In this document: positions 1 to 9,163 of the stretch, one piece after another
Numbering within the stretch: the first letter of the stretch is position 1
How the letters are laid out: each line of letters starts with the position of its first letter
Assembly (NCBI GenBank): GCA_030650025.1
Contig: JAUSEN010000015.1
Location: 77,728 to 117,577 of the forward strand
Direction of reading: 5' to 3'
Source of the DNA: Candidatus Magasanikiibacteriota bacterium
GTDB taxonomy: Bacteria > Patescibacteriota > Patescibacteriia > Magasanikbacterales > GWA2-37-8
DNA: 39,850 nucleotides
Program-made: the position numbers and the translations under genes
The notes under the pieces: generated by a model
The model's input: the letters and a program-made list of their open reading frames with translations, nothing else
Database searches by the model: none
What the model was told of the DNA's origin: nothing

Positions 1-15
1 GCGCGGCCGAATATT

Positions 16-1551
16 TTAAGAATTAAGGCGTGGGAAGAGCGCCTCCCCTTTTTTAATATTATTGCCTACTGTTAATTCCACCCATTGCTGGAGTTCTGCT
101 ATCGGCTTACCTAGTTCTTTGGCATAATCTAAACCCAAACTAGTCATGATTTTCTCGGCCGTTTCCGGCATCACCGGCCAAATCATGACCGCGAGATGGC
201 GGAGCGCTTCCGCCAGGTGATAAAGTAAATCTTCAACCTCCACTTGTTTGCCAGCTTTAGCCATCGCCCAAGGCTTTTTGTCGGATATTTGTTGGTCGCA
301 GTAAGCGACAAACTTCCAAACTGCCTCGAGCGCGCGATCAAACCTCCACTCCGTCATATTCTTTTGGTAAGCAAGCCAAATTTCTTTTTCTAGGTAATCT
401 TGAAGGCCCGTATCAGCTGTGACTACCCCGGGTACTTTATTTTCACAATATTTTTCGATCATTGACAAGATACGATTAGTTAAATTACCAAGGCCATTGG
501 CTAAATCCGCGTTAAAGCGGGTAATAAATGATTTATAAGAAAAATTGCCGTCATTATCAAAGGGGATCTCGCGCATCAAAAAATAACGCACGGCTTCGAG
601 CGGGTACTGCTCGGTAAGCGCCAAGGGATTAATCACATTGCCGACACTCTTACTCATTTTTTGGCCGTCCACCGTCATCCAGCCATGAACCGCGATTTGC
701 CTAGGCACATCCAGCCCGGCTGACATCAGCATGGCTGGCCAGAGCAATGAATGAAAACGGTTAATCTCTTTACCAATCACGTGCACCCCCGGCCAATATT
801 TTCTAAACAAAGTATTATCGCTCGAACTGAAACCGAGCGCCGTAATATAATTTGTTAAAGCGTCAAACCAGACATACATTACTTGGGTATGATCCCCCGG
901 AACCGGCACCCCCCACGGTAATTTGCTTTTCTCGCGAGAAACGCTAATATCATCTAAACCGCCTTTCAAAATATTAAACATTTCGTTGTACCGGCTTTTG
1001 GGAAAGACAAAATCTGGGCGTTCCTTAAACAAAAACTCCAGCGGTTCCTGATACTTGGAGAGCCTAAAAAAATAATTTTCTTCTTTTAATTTCTCCGGAG
1101 CTTTATTGTGATCCGAACACTTACCCTCTATCAAGTCTTTCTCGGTTTTAAAAGATTCACAGCCCACGCAATAAAGGCCCTCGTACGCTTTCTTGTAGAT
1201 ATCGCCGCTCGCAAGCGATAACTTCCAAAATTCTTGAGCGCGCGTCATATGCCGCTCCTCGGTAGTGCGGATAAAATCATTGTTAGAAATATTCCAAACA
1301 TCCGCCAGCTTCTCGAACTCGGCGGATTTTTGCCGCGCGTACTCATAAACATCGACGCCTTTTTCTTTGGCCGTGCGCCACATTTTTTGGCCATGCTCGT
1401 CCGTACCCGTCAAAAAATAAACATCGTTGCCGAGCAATCTTTGGTAGCGCGCCATCACGTCCGCGTACAAAATCTCCAGCGCGAAACCAATATGCGGATC
1501 CGCGTTAGCATAAGGAATGGCGGTAGTGAGGTAATAAGTATTTTTAGGCAT
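16..1551 (-). CDS. metG: Methionine--tRNA ligase (short form, no C-terminal tRNA-binding extension)
   Basis: YYLTTAIPYANADPHIGFALEILYADVMARYQRL, TGTDEHGQK and the KMSKS loop (GQKMSKSVGNVI) are class I MetRS signatures. Confidence 0.97.
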   Translation of the reverse strand: MPKNTYYLTTAIPYANADPHIGFALEILYADVMARYQRLLGNDVYFLTGTDEHGQKMWRTAKEKGVDVYEYARQKSAEFEKLADVWNISNNDFIRTTEERHMTRAQEFWKLSLASGDIYKKAYEGLYCVGCESFKTEKDLIEGKCSDHNKAPEKLKEENYFFRLSKYQEPLEFLFKERPDFVFPKSRYNEMFNILKGGLDDISVSREKSKLPWGVPVPGDHTQVMYVWFDALTNYITALGFSSSDNTLFRKYWPGVHVIGKEINRFHSLLWPAMLMSAGLDVPRQIAVHGWMTVDGQKMSKSVGNVINPLALTEQYPLEAVRYFLMREIPFDNDGNFSYKSFITRFNADLANGLGNLTNRILSMIEKYCENKVPGVVTADTGLQDYLEKEIWLAYQKNMTEWRFDRALEAVWKFVAYCDQQISDKKPWAMAKAGKQVEVEDLLYHLAEALRHLAVMIWPVMPETAEKIMTSLGLDYAKELGKPIAELQQWVELTVGNNIKKGEALFPRLNS

Positions 1552-1554
1552 AGA

Positions 1555-2508
1555 TTAACGTTTCATAGAATGCGTAGGGGTAAATAAATCCTGCATGCCA
1601 AGTAGTTGCGCAAGTTCCCGTCTTACCTCTTTTAATAATCGAGGATGCGCTATAAAACTTTCATCTAATTCATCTTTTTTCAGCTCCCCAACATAATATT
1701 TTATAGCCTGACTAAGCAATTTTTTTTGGGCAATACTAAAAAGCCGTTGATACTTTTGGTTATATTCCGCCTGATTAATTTCATCTAATATAATTCTTAA
1801 TCCATTAATCATGTCCTGGCGAGGTTCCTTATGCATCAACGCGGCCCGCTGTACCTCGTTTGATTTTCCAGGTCCGCCCCAATATTTACTCCCCGACCGT
1901 AGTTCGGATGGTTTTGGAGGCAAAAAACCAAATAAATCAGGGTATTCGTCTCTCATTTCTAAATATATTCTATTCGCTTTAACACCGTTCGATCCAAAAG
2001 TTTTTGCCACCTCATCAATATCATAGCCGTAAATTATCCCTTTTATAATCGTTAAAACATTGCGAATCTTAGCTTCATTTTCAGGAGTTAAATTTTTTTC
2101 TACCTTTCTCTCCAATTCTTTCAATAAACTATTATGATAAGCGACCCGATCGGCGGATTGCGCGTCCTGATCAAGTAGCGCCGCCGAAACACCCGTTTCT
2201 TTGGCTTGTCGTGATGCACGTCCTGGATGTCTAAAAAAATTTTTAACAGCGTGTAAATAAATGGTATATCGAAAATTAAAATTAGAAATAAAATCTAAAA
2301 GTTTATCCTTTGTAAGTAATAGGATGGTATCATTTAGATGGTCCCTTACAAAATCCTCTACTTCCAATTGCAAAAATTCATTATCTCGCTTATTTATAAG
2401 CGAAACAACGAGCCCTTTTTCTGATTGCACTATTTTAAAGGCTTCTTTTTGTAATTCTTCTATTGATTTTCCAAAATCACCAGGACTCCGTTCAGTTTCA
2501 TTTGGCAT
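1555..2508 (-). CDS. Hypothetical protein, possible divergent sigma-70/ECF-like or HTH protein
   Basis: Long ORF packed between rsmI and metG. The segments FISNFNFRYTIYLHAVKNFFRHPGR and GYDIDEVAKTFGSNGVKANRIYLEMRDEYPDL resemble sigma region 2 and region 4 (HTH). The family call is tentative. Confidence 0.6.
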   Translation of the reverse strand: MPNETERSPGDFGKSIEELQKEAFKIVQSEKGLVVSLINKRDNEFLQLEVEDFVRDHLNDTILLLTKDKLLDFISNFNFRYTIYLHAVKNFFRHPGRASRQAKETGVSAALLDQDAQSADRVAYHNSLLKELERKVEKNLTPENEAKIRNVLTIIKGIIYGYDIDEVAKTFGSNGVKANRIYLEMRDEYPDLFGFLPPKPSELRSGSKYWGGPGKSNEVQRAALMHKEPRQDMINGLRIILDEINQAEYNQKYQRLFSIAQKKLLSQAIKYYVGELKKDELDESFIAHPRLLKEVRRELAQLLGMQDLFTPTHSMKR

Positions 2509-3181
2509 AAATCGTTCTAATTATTAATACAAATTCTCCGCGCTCATCTATTTTTTGACTGATTATTTCAGCAATGGTTCCACGGTAGATGGTTTCAAAT
2601 TTCTTGGTGAGTTCGCGGCAGACTACGATGGGGCGGGACGGCTCTAAAACCGTGGCCAGATTGGCTAAACATTTGCTAATCCGATGCCCGGATTCGTAAA
2701 AAACCACGGTGTATTTTTCTAACGCTAATTCTTTAAAAAACTTCTGGCGCTTGTTTTTATGCGGCGGAAAACCTAAAAATAAAAATTTGTCAGTTGGTAG
2801 GCCAGATATTGACAGAGCCGCGATAACGGCAGAGGCGCCCGGTATGGGCACAATCTTAATTTGCGGATTTCTTTTTAAAAGTTCCTGGATTAACAAGTTA
2901 CCAGGGTCAGAAATGCCAGGCGTTCCAGCGTCAGTTACCACTGCGAGATTCCTCCCCTGTTCCAGCTCTTTTAATATTCCTAAAATATCACGGGCACTGC
3001 TATGCTGATGATAGCTCTTGAGTGCTGTCTTAATGCCAAATTCGGCCATGATTCGAGAAGAATCGCGAGTATCCTCGCAATAAACAAAATCCACGCTTTT
3101 TAGCGTTTCAATGGCTCTATTAGTAATGTCGCCCAAATTCCCAATTGGGGTAGCAACAATATAGAGGATACCACTATTCAT
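2498..3181 (-). CDS. rsmI: 16S rRNA (cytidine(1402)-2'-O)-methyltransferase
   Basis: LYIVATPIGNLGDITNRAIETLKSVDFVYCEDTR and TDAGTPGISDPG are RsmI signatures. Confidence 0.97.
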   Translation of the reverse strand: MNSGILYIVATPIGNLGDITNRAIETLKSVDFVYCEDTRDSSRIMAEFGIKTALKSYHQHSSARDILGILKELEQGRNLAVVTDAGTPGISDPGNLLIQELLKRNPQIKIVPIPGASAVIAALSISGLPTDKFLFLGFPPHKNKRQKFFKELALEKYTVVFYESGHRISKCLANLATVLEPSRPIVVCRELTKKFETIYRGTIAEIISQKIDERGEFVLIIRTIYAK

Positions 3182-3187
3182 GCTGTA

Positions 3188-3216
3188 ATTATAGCATTCT
3201 GCTATAAAATAAGCAA
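3188..3216 (-). promoter_or_regulatory. Promoter of rsmI: TTGCTT-N17-TATAAT, 6 nt from the ATG
   Basis: Read on the minus strand: ttgctt attttatagcagaatgc tataat tacagc ATG. Confidence 0.75.
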
Positions 3217-4377
3217 AGCTGAAGTAATTGCTTGTATTGCGTGAATAACATCATTTTTAGTAGTTTGGCGCCCCATCGTAAAACGCACAGACTCTCTGGC
3301 TTCTCTCTCGCTCCGGCCCAGCGCTCGCAAAACATAAGAGCCGGAGGCTTCGCCTGTGGCGCAAGCTGACCCTGTGGCCGCGCTTACCCCCGCGGCATCA
3401 AGATATAAAACTAATGTTTCGCCATCGATCCCAGAAAATAAAAAATTCAAGTTATTTGGCAAGCGATTTGGGCCAAAAGCTGGACCGTTTAAACGCGCGC
3501 CGGGGACCTTCTTTGATAACTCGGAATAAAATAAACTTTGCAAAATAGACAAATTTTTATAATCTCTGATTCTATTTTTTACCGCTAGTTTTAAGGCTGT
3601 TGCCAAACCTACGGCGCCTGCCACGTTCTCGGTGCCAGGCCGGAGGCCCCATTCTTGCCGACCTCCCTGCATAATAGGTTTGAGCGGCACGCCCGAGCGC
3701 GCGTACAAAACTCCCACGCCTTTGGGCCCGTAAATTTTGCTGGCATTTATAGTCATTAAATCCACATGAAGTTTATTGACATCAAGATCAAAGAGGCCAA
3801 CGGCCTGGCAAGCGTCCACATGCCAAAACGGGTAAATAGTGTTCCGCTCCTGACGATAGCGCAAAATAGCCCGGCCAATTTCTGCTATCGGCTGAACTGA
3901 ACCGATTTCGCTGTTAGCGAACATAATGCTAACCAAAACTGTTTCCGGTTTAATGGCGCTAACCACATCTTTAACACCCACCAAACCAGCTGGCGTAACT
4001 TTTATTTTTGTGACCAAACAACCCTCTGTTTCCAAGTTATTTACCACGTCTAGTACCGAATGATGTTCGATTACTGATGTTATTAGATGAGACCGCGCCT
4101 TTTTCGCCGCCTTAACCACACCCTGAATCGCCAAATTATTCGCTTCCGTGCCCCCGCTCGTAAAAATAATATTTTTCGGCAAAGCTTTTAAGCACCCGGC
4201 TACCTCTTGCCTGGCATTGGCCAAAGCTTTTTTAGCGGCATTAGCCTCGCTATATAACGCCGAAGGGTTGCCAAAATTATTCAAAATATACGGCTCCATG
4301 GCTTTATAAATGCCCTTATCTAACGGCGTCCCCGCCGCGTAATCTAAATAAATTCTCTTTTTCAGGCTTTTACGCAT
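3202..4377 (-). CDS. Cysteine desulfurase (NifS/IscS family)
   Basis: IYLDYAAGTPLDKG, SGGTEANNLAIQG, HVDACQAVG, MTINASKIYGPKGVG, TGSACATGEASGS. The start is placed at the internal Met (MRKSLKKRIYLDYA) because the longer ORF reads into a repeat element. Confidence 0.93.
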   Translation of the reverse strand: MRKSLKKRIYLDYAAGTPLDKGIYKAMEPYILNNFGNPSALYSEANAAKKALANARQEVAGCLKALPKNIIFTSGGTEANNLAIQGVVKAAKKARSHLITSVIEHHSVLDVVNNLETEGCLVTKIKVTPAGLVGVKDVVSAIKPETVLVSIMFANSEIGSVQPIAEIGRAILRYRQERNTIYPFWHVDACQAVGLFDLDVNKLHVDLMTINASKIYGPKGVGVLYARSGVPLKPIMQGGRQEWGLRPGTENVAGAVGLATALKLAVKNRIRDYKNLSILQSLFYSELSKKVPGARLNGPAFGPNRLPNNLNFLFSGIDGETLVLYLDAAGVSAATGSACATGEASGSYVLRALGRSEREARESVRFTMGRQTTKNDVIHAIQAITSALLIL

Positions 4378-4400
4378 AAACAGACTTACAAACAAACTTG

Positions 4401-4519
4401 TTGTCATTTCGACGACGAAGGAGAAATCCCTGTCCGTTTGCCGATTGTGACAGAGATCCACTCCTCGGAGTATCTTCGACCTCGTCAGTCGCTTTCAGCG
4501 ACTTCACTCGGAATGACAA
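4401..4519. repeat. 119-bp MITE-like element with terminal inverted repeats TTGTCATTtCGA / TCGGAATGACAA
   Basis: The ends are inverted complements with one mismatch in 12. It sits precisely in the intergenic gap between the exonuclease and cysteine desulfurase genes. Confidence 0.7.
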
Positions 4520-4524
4520 TGTCG

Positions 4525-5112
4525 TTAAAACGGCAGAGTCAAATTAATTTTTTGACTACCGCCAAGGCCAACTTTCGGCATCGTAAAATTAACTCGAAAC
4601 GGCAAAACTTCGCCCACTAAATTTTTATAAAATAACTGGCTATTGGTTTTGCCAAATTCGTAAATTTCTTTAGTCACGCGCACGTCCTGCTCGCAATATT
4701 TTTTTACATCGTCTACTCTCCCCTCTTTCCACCACCGTAAAGCGGTTAACCCGTCCGCGCTTTTTTTAATATTATCGAGCGTGGCTTCGGCAATCGAATC
4801 CAGTTTTAAGCGTATGCCGACGTTCGCTTTAACCTCTTTCATGATATCTAAGCTGGGTAATTTTAATAAATCTCCCGGGTAATAATTATTCAAAATCGGC
4901 AAATCAAAATGCTCGCTATTAAACCCAATCAAACGATCGGCCCTTTCAAACAAAGGCCATACTTTACCCAGCTCATCTTCTGTATAACTCTCATAAGCAT
5001 CGGTCTCATAGCGATACAGGGAAATTACCGACACCCGGAGTTTCGTAAAATCGTTATTTACGTCGGCAAACGTATTTTGGGTTTCAATATCAAAAACAAT
5101 TTCTTTACTCAT
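4525..5112 (-). CDS. Ribonuclease H-like 3'-5' exonuclease domain protein (DnaQ/YprB-type)
   Basis: IVFDIETQ, LIGFNSEHFDLPIL and YCEQDVRVTKEIYEFG match DEDD exonuclease motifs. Confidence 0.8.
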   Translation of the reverse strand: MSKEIVFDIETQNTFADVNNDFTKLRVSVISLYRYETDAYESYTEDELGKVWPLFERADRLIGFNSEHFDLPILNNYYPGDLLKLPSLDIMKEVKANVGIRLKLDSIAEATLDNIKKSADGLTALRWWKEGRVDDVKKYCEQDVRVTKEIYEFGKTNSQLFYKNLVGEVLPFRVNFTMPKVGLGGSQKINLTLPF

Positions 5113-5119
5113 AATATAA

Positions 5120-5479
5120 TTAAACTAAGATCTCGTCCTCTAATTTCCAAGCTGGGTCAACAATGCAGATAAACTCTAAATCTACGTCGCCGATATTTTC
5201 AATATATTGCACGGCTTCCGGTGGAATATAAACAGTGTCGCGCTCTCCCACTACTTCGACTTCATCATTTATGTGCATTTTGCCATATCCTCTAACAATG
5301 TAATACACTTCCGAGGTTTTGAGCGCGTGCTTTAGAGACTTTTTCCCAGGAGAGAGCTTGGCATGCGCCAAACTGTAGCGACACTTAACCTGGTCATTTA
5401 AGCCACTCAAAGTTTCTCGTAAAACCGTGCTATCGGCCGCCACAATTTCGGTTAAATCTGCAAATTTTTTTACCAGCAT
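5120..5479 (-). CDS. Cupin-domain protein
   Basis: YYIVRGYGKMHINDEVEVVGERDTVYIPPEAVQYIENIGDVDLEFICIVDP matches the cupin fold pattern. Confidence 0.85.
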   Translation of the reverse strand: MLVKKFADLTEIVAADSTVLRETLSGLNDQVKCRYSLAHAKLSPGKKSLKHALKTSEVYYIVRGYGKMHINDEVEVVGERDTVYIPPEAVQYIENIGDVDLEFICIVDPAWKLEDEILV

Positions 5480-5506
5480 AAAAAGCGAGTAATTTATTAA
5501 ACCAAA

Positions 5507-6250
5507 TTAAGAATGAACGATAATAACCGGGAAAACAATTTGCGCCAAATCTTCGCAGGCTCGCGCCGTTACCTCCTCCGGGTGCTCTAAATAAAATTTT
5601 AGCTTACTCAACACCATCTTATCAGGATTTTTAAACAACCACAAGGCGCTACCGCGTGCCAAAAAAAACAAATTATAAATAAAATAATGCGGCCGGAGTC
5701 TAAATTTGCTGACCAAAAAATTGTTGATACATCTTAAAATATTCTCCCGCATAAACTCCGGGTCGTATTTAGCACTATCGTTTATAAACTCCGGGCGGCT
5801 CTGGCCAAATTTTAAGTTATCTAAATAATTGACCCGCGCGCTGGCTTTTTTAAGCCAATATTCTTGCAAATTACCGCTGGCCACTAAACTTTTTAAATAA
5901 TAAAAACCAGCTAATTTTATGGTATCAACTAAATCCACAGCGTAATTAAATTTTGACTGGTGCTTAATTCCGTTTAAATCCTCCCCCACCACCGACAGCC
6001 AGCCATGCGTATAAAAAAAACGCGGCACGATCGTCACGTTTAAATTTGCCTCTGGAAATTCTTTTACTAATAGTTTACTTTTTTTTATTGCCCCGGGCGC
6101 TAACAATAGCGGCACGATGCAATATAAATCCAAATCGCTTTGATCATTCGCTGTCCCCCAAAAATAACTGCCGCCCAGTAGAACTAAGTACTTGGGAAAC
6201 TCAGCCGTAAATCGCTCCTCAATTTGTTGAATAAGCGAGCGGCTGAACAT
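5507..6250 (-). CDS. Nucleotidyltransferase-fold protein
   Basis: LLGGSYFWGTANDQSDLDLYCIV is a GS-x(n)-DLD nucleotidyltransferase motif. Confidence 0.65.
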   Translation of the reverse strand: MFSRSLIQQIEERFTAEFPKYLVLLGGSYFWGTANDQSDLDLYCIVPLLLAPGAIKKSKLLVKEFPEANLNVTIVPRFFYTHGWLSVVGEDLNGIKHQSKFNYAVDLVDTIKLAGFYYLKSLVASGNLQEYWLKKASARVNYLDNLKFGQSRPEFINDSAKYDPEFMRENILRCINNFLVSKFRLRPHYFIYNLFFLARGSALWLFKNPDKMVLSKLKFYLEHPEEVTARACEDLAQIVFPVIIVHS

Positions 6251-6257
6251 ATTAATA

Positions 6258-7724
6258 CTAATAAGCGCGTGCGAACACTACGCGACCACTCGAGGGCTGG
6301 CCGCTTAATACACATTTACCGCTTTCTTTTATTTGGTCGAGAGGGATACATCGTATTGTCGCTTTCGTTAATTCTTTAATTTTTTCCTCAGTCTCTGCCG
6401 TTCCATCCCAATGCGCCGCCACAAATCCCTGCTCGATTTTTTTCTCAAAATCATCCCAACTATCCACCACAAAGGTACGTTCATTTTTAAATTTTAACGC
6501 TTTTTTATACAAATTTTCTTGTATTAAATCAAGGGTGCTAACAACCAAATCTGCGGCGCCGAGAAGGCTAATAACCTCTTTTTCTTTAGTATCGCGGCGC
6601 ACCATTTCTAATTTATTGGCAGCAATATCTCGCTTGCCAATTGTTATGCGAATCGGTACGCCCTTTAGCTCATACTCCGCGTATTTCCACCCCGGGCGCT
6701 TTGTATCGTCATCATCATACTTAACACTGACCCCCTTATTTTTCAACTCATTTTGAATATTGCGCGCTACCACGTTAATTTCTGACAGTTCAGCAACATC
6801 TTTGTAAGCCGGCACAATCACGACTTGAATTGGGGCTAATTTTGGTGGCAAGATTAAGCCTTGGTCATCAGAATGAGCCATTACCAGAGCGCCCATTAGT
6901 CGCGTTGAAACCCCCCATGAAGTTGCCCAAACAAAATCTCGCTTACCTTCCTTATCAGAAAACTGCACATCAAAAGCTTTGGCAAAATTCTGTCCCAAAA
7001 AATGCGAAGTTCCAGCTTGCAAGGCCTTGCCATCCTGCATCATAGCTTCAATACAATAGGTATCGAGCGCCCCCGCGAAACGTTCACTCTCTGACTTTAC
7101 TCCTTTAAAAACCGGTAGCGCCAACCAATTTTCGGCAAAATCAGCGTAAACATCTAACATTTTTTTTGTTTCCTCAATTGCCTCCTCGGCCGTAGCGTGA
7201 GCGGTGTGGCCCTCCTGCCATAAAAATTCCGCGGTACGCAAAAACAAGCGTGTGCGCATTTCCCACCTTACAATATTTGCCCACTGATTAATAAGAAGCG
7301 GCAAATCACGATAAGACTCAATCCATTTTTTATAACTACTCCAAATAATTGTTTCCGATGTCGGACGAATAACCAACTCCTCTTCTAATTTGGCGGTCTC
7401 GTCTACCACAAGCGAACCATCTTTCGCAGTTTTTAAACGATAATGCGTTACTATCGCGCACTCTTTAGCAAAACCTTTAACATGACTAGCTTCTTTGCTG
7501 AAAAACGATTTTGGAATCAAGAGCGGAAAATAGGCGTTAACATGACCGGTGTCCTTAAACATTTTATCAAGCGCCGCTTGCATTTTTTCCCAAATCGCGT
7601 AACCATACGGCTTAATTACCATGCATCCGCGTACAGCCGAATGTTCTGCCAAACCAGCCTTCTCCACTAGCGCATTATACCACTCAGAATAATCTTGTTC
7701 TCGAGTAGGAATAGAATTTGACAT
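6258..7724 (-). CDS. proS: Proline--tRNA ligase, archaeal/eukaryotic-type
   Basis: [63 protein letters not shown], and C-terminal ...GRVVFARAY. Confidence 0.95.
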   Translation of the reverse strand: MSNSIPTREQDYSEWYNALVEKAGLAEHSAVRGCMVIKPYGYAIWEKMQAALDKMFKDTGHVNAYFPLLIPKSFFSKEASHVKGFAKECAIVTHYRLKTAKDGSLVVDETAKLEEELVIRPTSETIIWSSYKKWIESYRDLPLLINQWANIVRWEMRTRLFLRTAEFLWQEGHTAHATAEEAIEETKKMLDVYADFAENWLALPVFKGVKSESERFAGALDTYCIEAMMQDGKALQAGTSHFLGQNFAKAFDVQFSDKEGKRDFVWATSWGVSTRLMGALVMAHSDDQGLILPPKLAPIQVVIVPAYKDVAELSEINVVARNIQNELKNKGVSVKYDDDDTKRPGWKYAEYELKGVPIRITIGKRDIAANKLEMVRRDTKEKEVISLLGAADLVVSTLDLIQENLYKKALKFKNERTFVVDSWDDFEKKIEQGFVAAHWDGTAETEEKIKELTKATIRCIPLDQIKESGKCVLSGQPSSGRVVFARAY

Positions 7725-7777
7725 AATTTATATTATAAAACTGGGCTGATAAACAAAGCCTCGCCTAACTACTATAT

Positions 7778-8560
7778 CTAAAATAAAACAAAAAAGCAAA
7801 TAATCGCTAAAACTATTCGGTAATAAGCAAAACCAGTAAACGTATTAGTCTGAACAAATTTAACTAACCATTTAATAACAAATAACGCGGTTAAAAATGC
7901 CACTAAAAACCCTGCCCCTAGATTTAATACTCCCGTCTGCTCTAAAACATTAGCGGATTTTATTAAATCTAGCCCCGTAGCAGCCAGCATAGTCGGAATC
8001 GCGAGCAAAAAAGAAAACTCAACTACCGCCGAACGCGACAAACCCAAAAACATGCCGCCAATAACCGTCGCGGCTGAACGTGACACCCCGGGAATAAATG
8101 CAAACGATTGAAAAATACCAATCAATATAGCTTGCTGCCAAGACATGGCTTCAATACTAAGTACTTTTGCTTGAAGCCGATTTTTAAACCACCATTCAGC
8201 CAGAATTATAAATAAACCTCCTAAAAAAAGCGCCCCAATTACAACCAAAGTATTTCCTAGCAGATATTGTTTAATAATTTTATAGAATAGTAGACCGAGT
8301 AAGGCGGTTGGTAAAAATGCCACCGCCACTCGCCAAAAAACTTTAAAACTTAAAAATAACCTCTTAAAATATAAGACCAGAACTGCCAAAATCGCCCCGC
8401 TTTGCACAACCACTTCAAAAGATTTTAAAAATTCCGTTGGCGTTAAACCTAAAAATTCCGCCGCCAAAATCAAGTGCCCAGTCGAAGAAATAGGCAAAAA
8501 TTCGGTAACGCCTTCGATCAAACCTAAAACCGCTGCTTGCAGTAAACTCATAAGCAACAA
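7778..8560 (-). CDS. uppP: Undecaprenyl-diphosphatase (BacA/UppP family)
   Basis: GLIEGVTEFLPISSTGHLIL, FIPGVSRSAATVIGGMFLGLSR. Confidence 0.96.
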   Translation of the reverse strand: MLLMSLLQAAVLGLIEGVTEFLPISSTGHLILAAEFLGLTPTEFLKSFEVVVQSGAILAVLVLYFKRLFLSFKVFWRVAVAFLPTALLGLLFYKIIKQYLLGNTLVVIGALFLGGLFIILAEWWFKNRLQAKVLSIEAMSWQQAILIGIFQSFAFIPGVSRSAATVIGGMFLGLSRSAVVEFSFLLAIPTMLAATGLDLIKSANVLEQTGVLNLGAGFLVAFLTALFVIKWLVKFVQTNTFTGFAYYRIVLAIICFFVLF

Positions 8561-8572
8561 CTACACTTTTCC

Positions 8573-9136
8573 TTACGGTTGGACGTTTAACTGGGCCGAG
8601 CCGCCGCCGTCACACGTGATATACTGGGTGCCGACTTTAAGCGGCGTCACCAAAACCGAGCGGTAAGACCCCAAACCATACAACCGGCCTTCGAACCCGA
8701 GCGTGTGCCCCACTGCGTCGCGATTATCGAGCATTACTTTAGCTCCCTTTTTTACGCTTAACGTTCCGGGTAAGCCATGGCAAGCGGTAAACTGAATATA
8801 CAAGCCGCTGGTTTTATAAATCGAAAGTAATTTAAGATAATCAGTCGGAGCGCTGCCCGGCGCTTCTTTAGTGCTGGTCGCGGGTTTGGGCGCCACTGGT
8901 TTAGTGGTAGTAGCCGGTGGGGTGGTTTTAGCTGGCAAACCAATAGTAGTAGCTTCGCCCGGTTTTTGGTATAACGAACCGGTGCTCGTTATCCCGCCTT
9001 CAGTCGTCTCTTCAAAATCTGCCGCGTCTTGCAAATAGCCCGGCGAGGTTGTTGGTTTCTGGCTACAACCCGCCCCGCTCACAACTAAAACCGCCCCGAC
9101 TGCCAGCCATTTTAACTGCCAAAATTTATTCACCAT
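8573..9136 (-). CDS. Lipoprotein with C-terminal cupredoxin-like domain
   Basis: Lipobox-like VSGAGC after an N-terminal hydrophobic segment, a Pro/Thr-rich linker, then LSVKKGAKVMLDNRDAVGHTLGF...VGTQYITCDGGGSAQLNV. Confidence 0.65.
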   Translation of the reverse strand: MVNKFWQLKWLAVGAVLVVSGAGCSQKPTTSPGYLQDAADFEETTEGGITSTGSLYQKPGEATTIGLPAKTTPPATTTKPVAPKPATSTKEAPGSAPTDYLKLLSIYKTSGLYIQFTACHGLPGTLSVKKGAKVMLDNRDAVGHTLGFEGRLYGLGSYRSVLVTPLKVGTQYITCDGGGSAQLNVQP

Positions 9137-9163
9137 AATGTTAAAGCTAAATACTGCTTAACT

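Noticed and set aside
4438-4620. Small ORF through the MITE-like element
   Set aside because: Translation of repeat plus antisense of the exonuclease gene; no coding support.
8758-8943. 61-aa ORF inside the cupredoxin-like lipoprotein gene
   Set aside because: Out-of-frame overlap with a better supported CDS.
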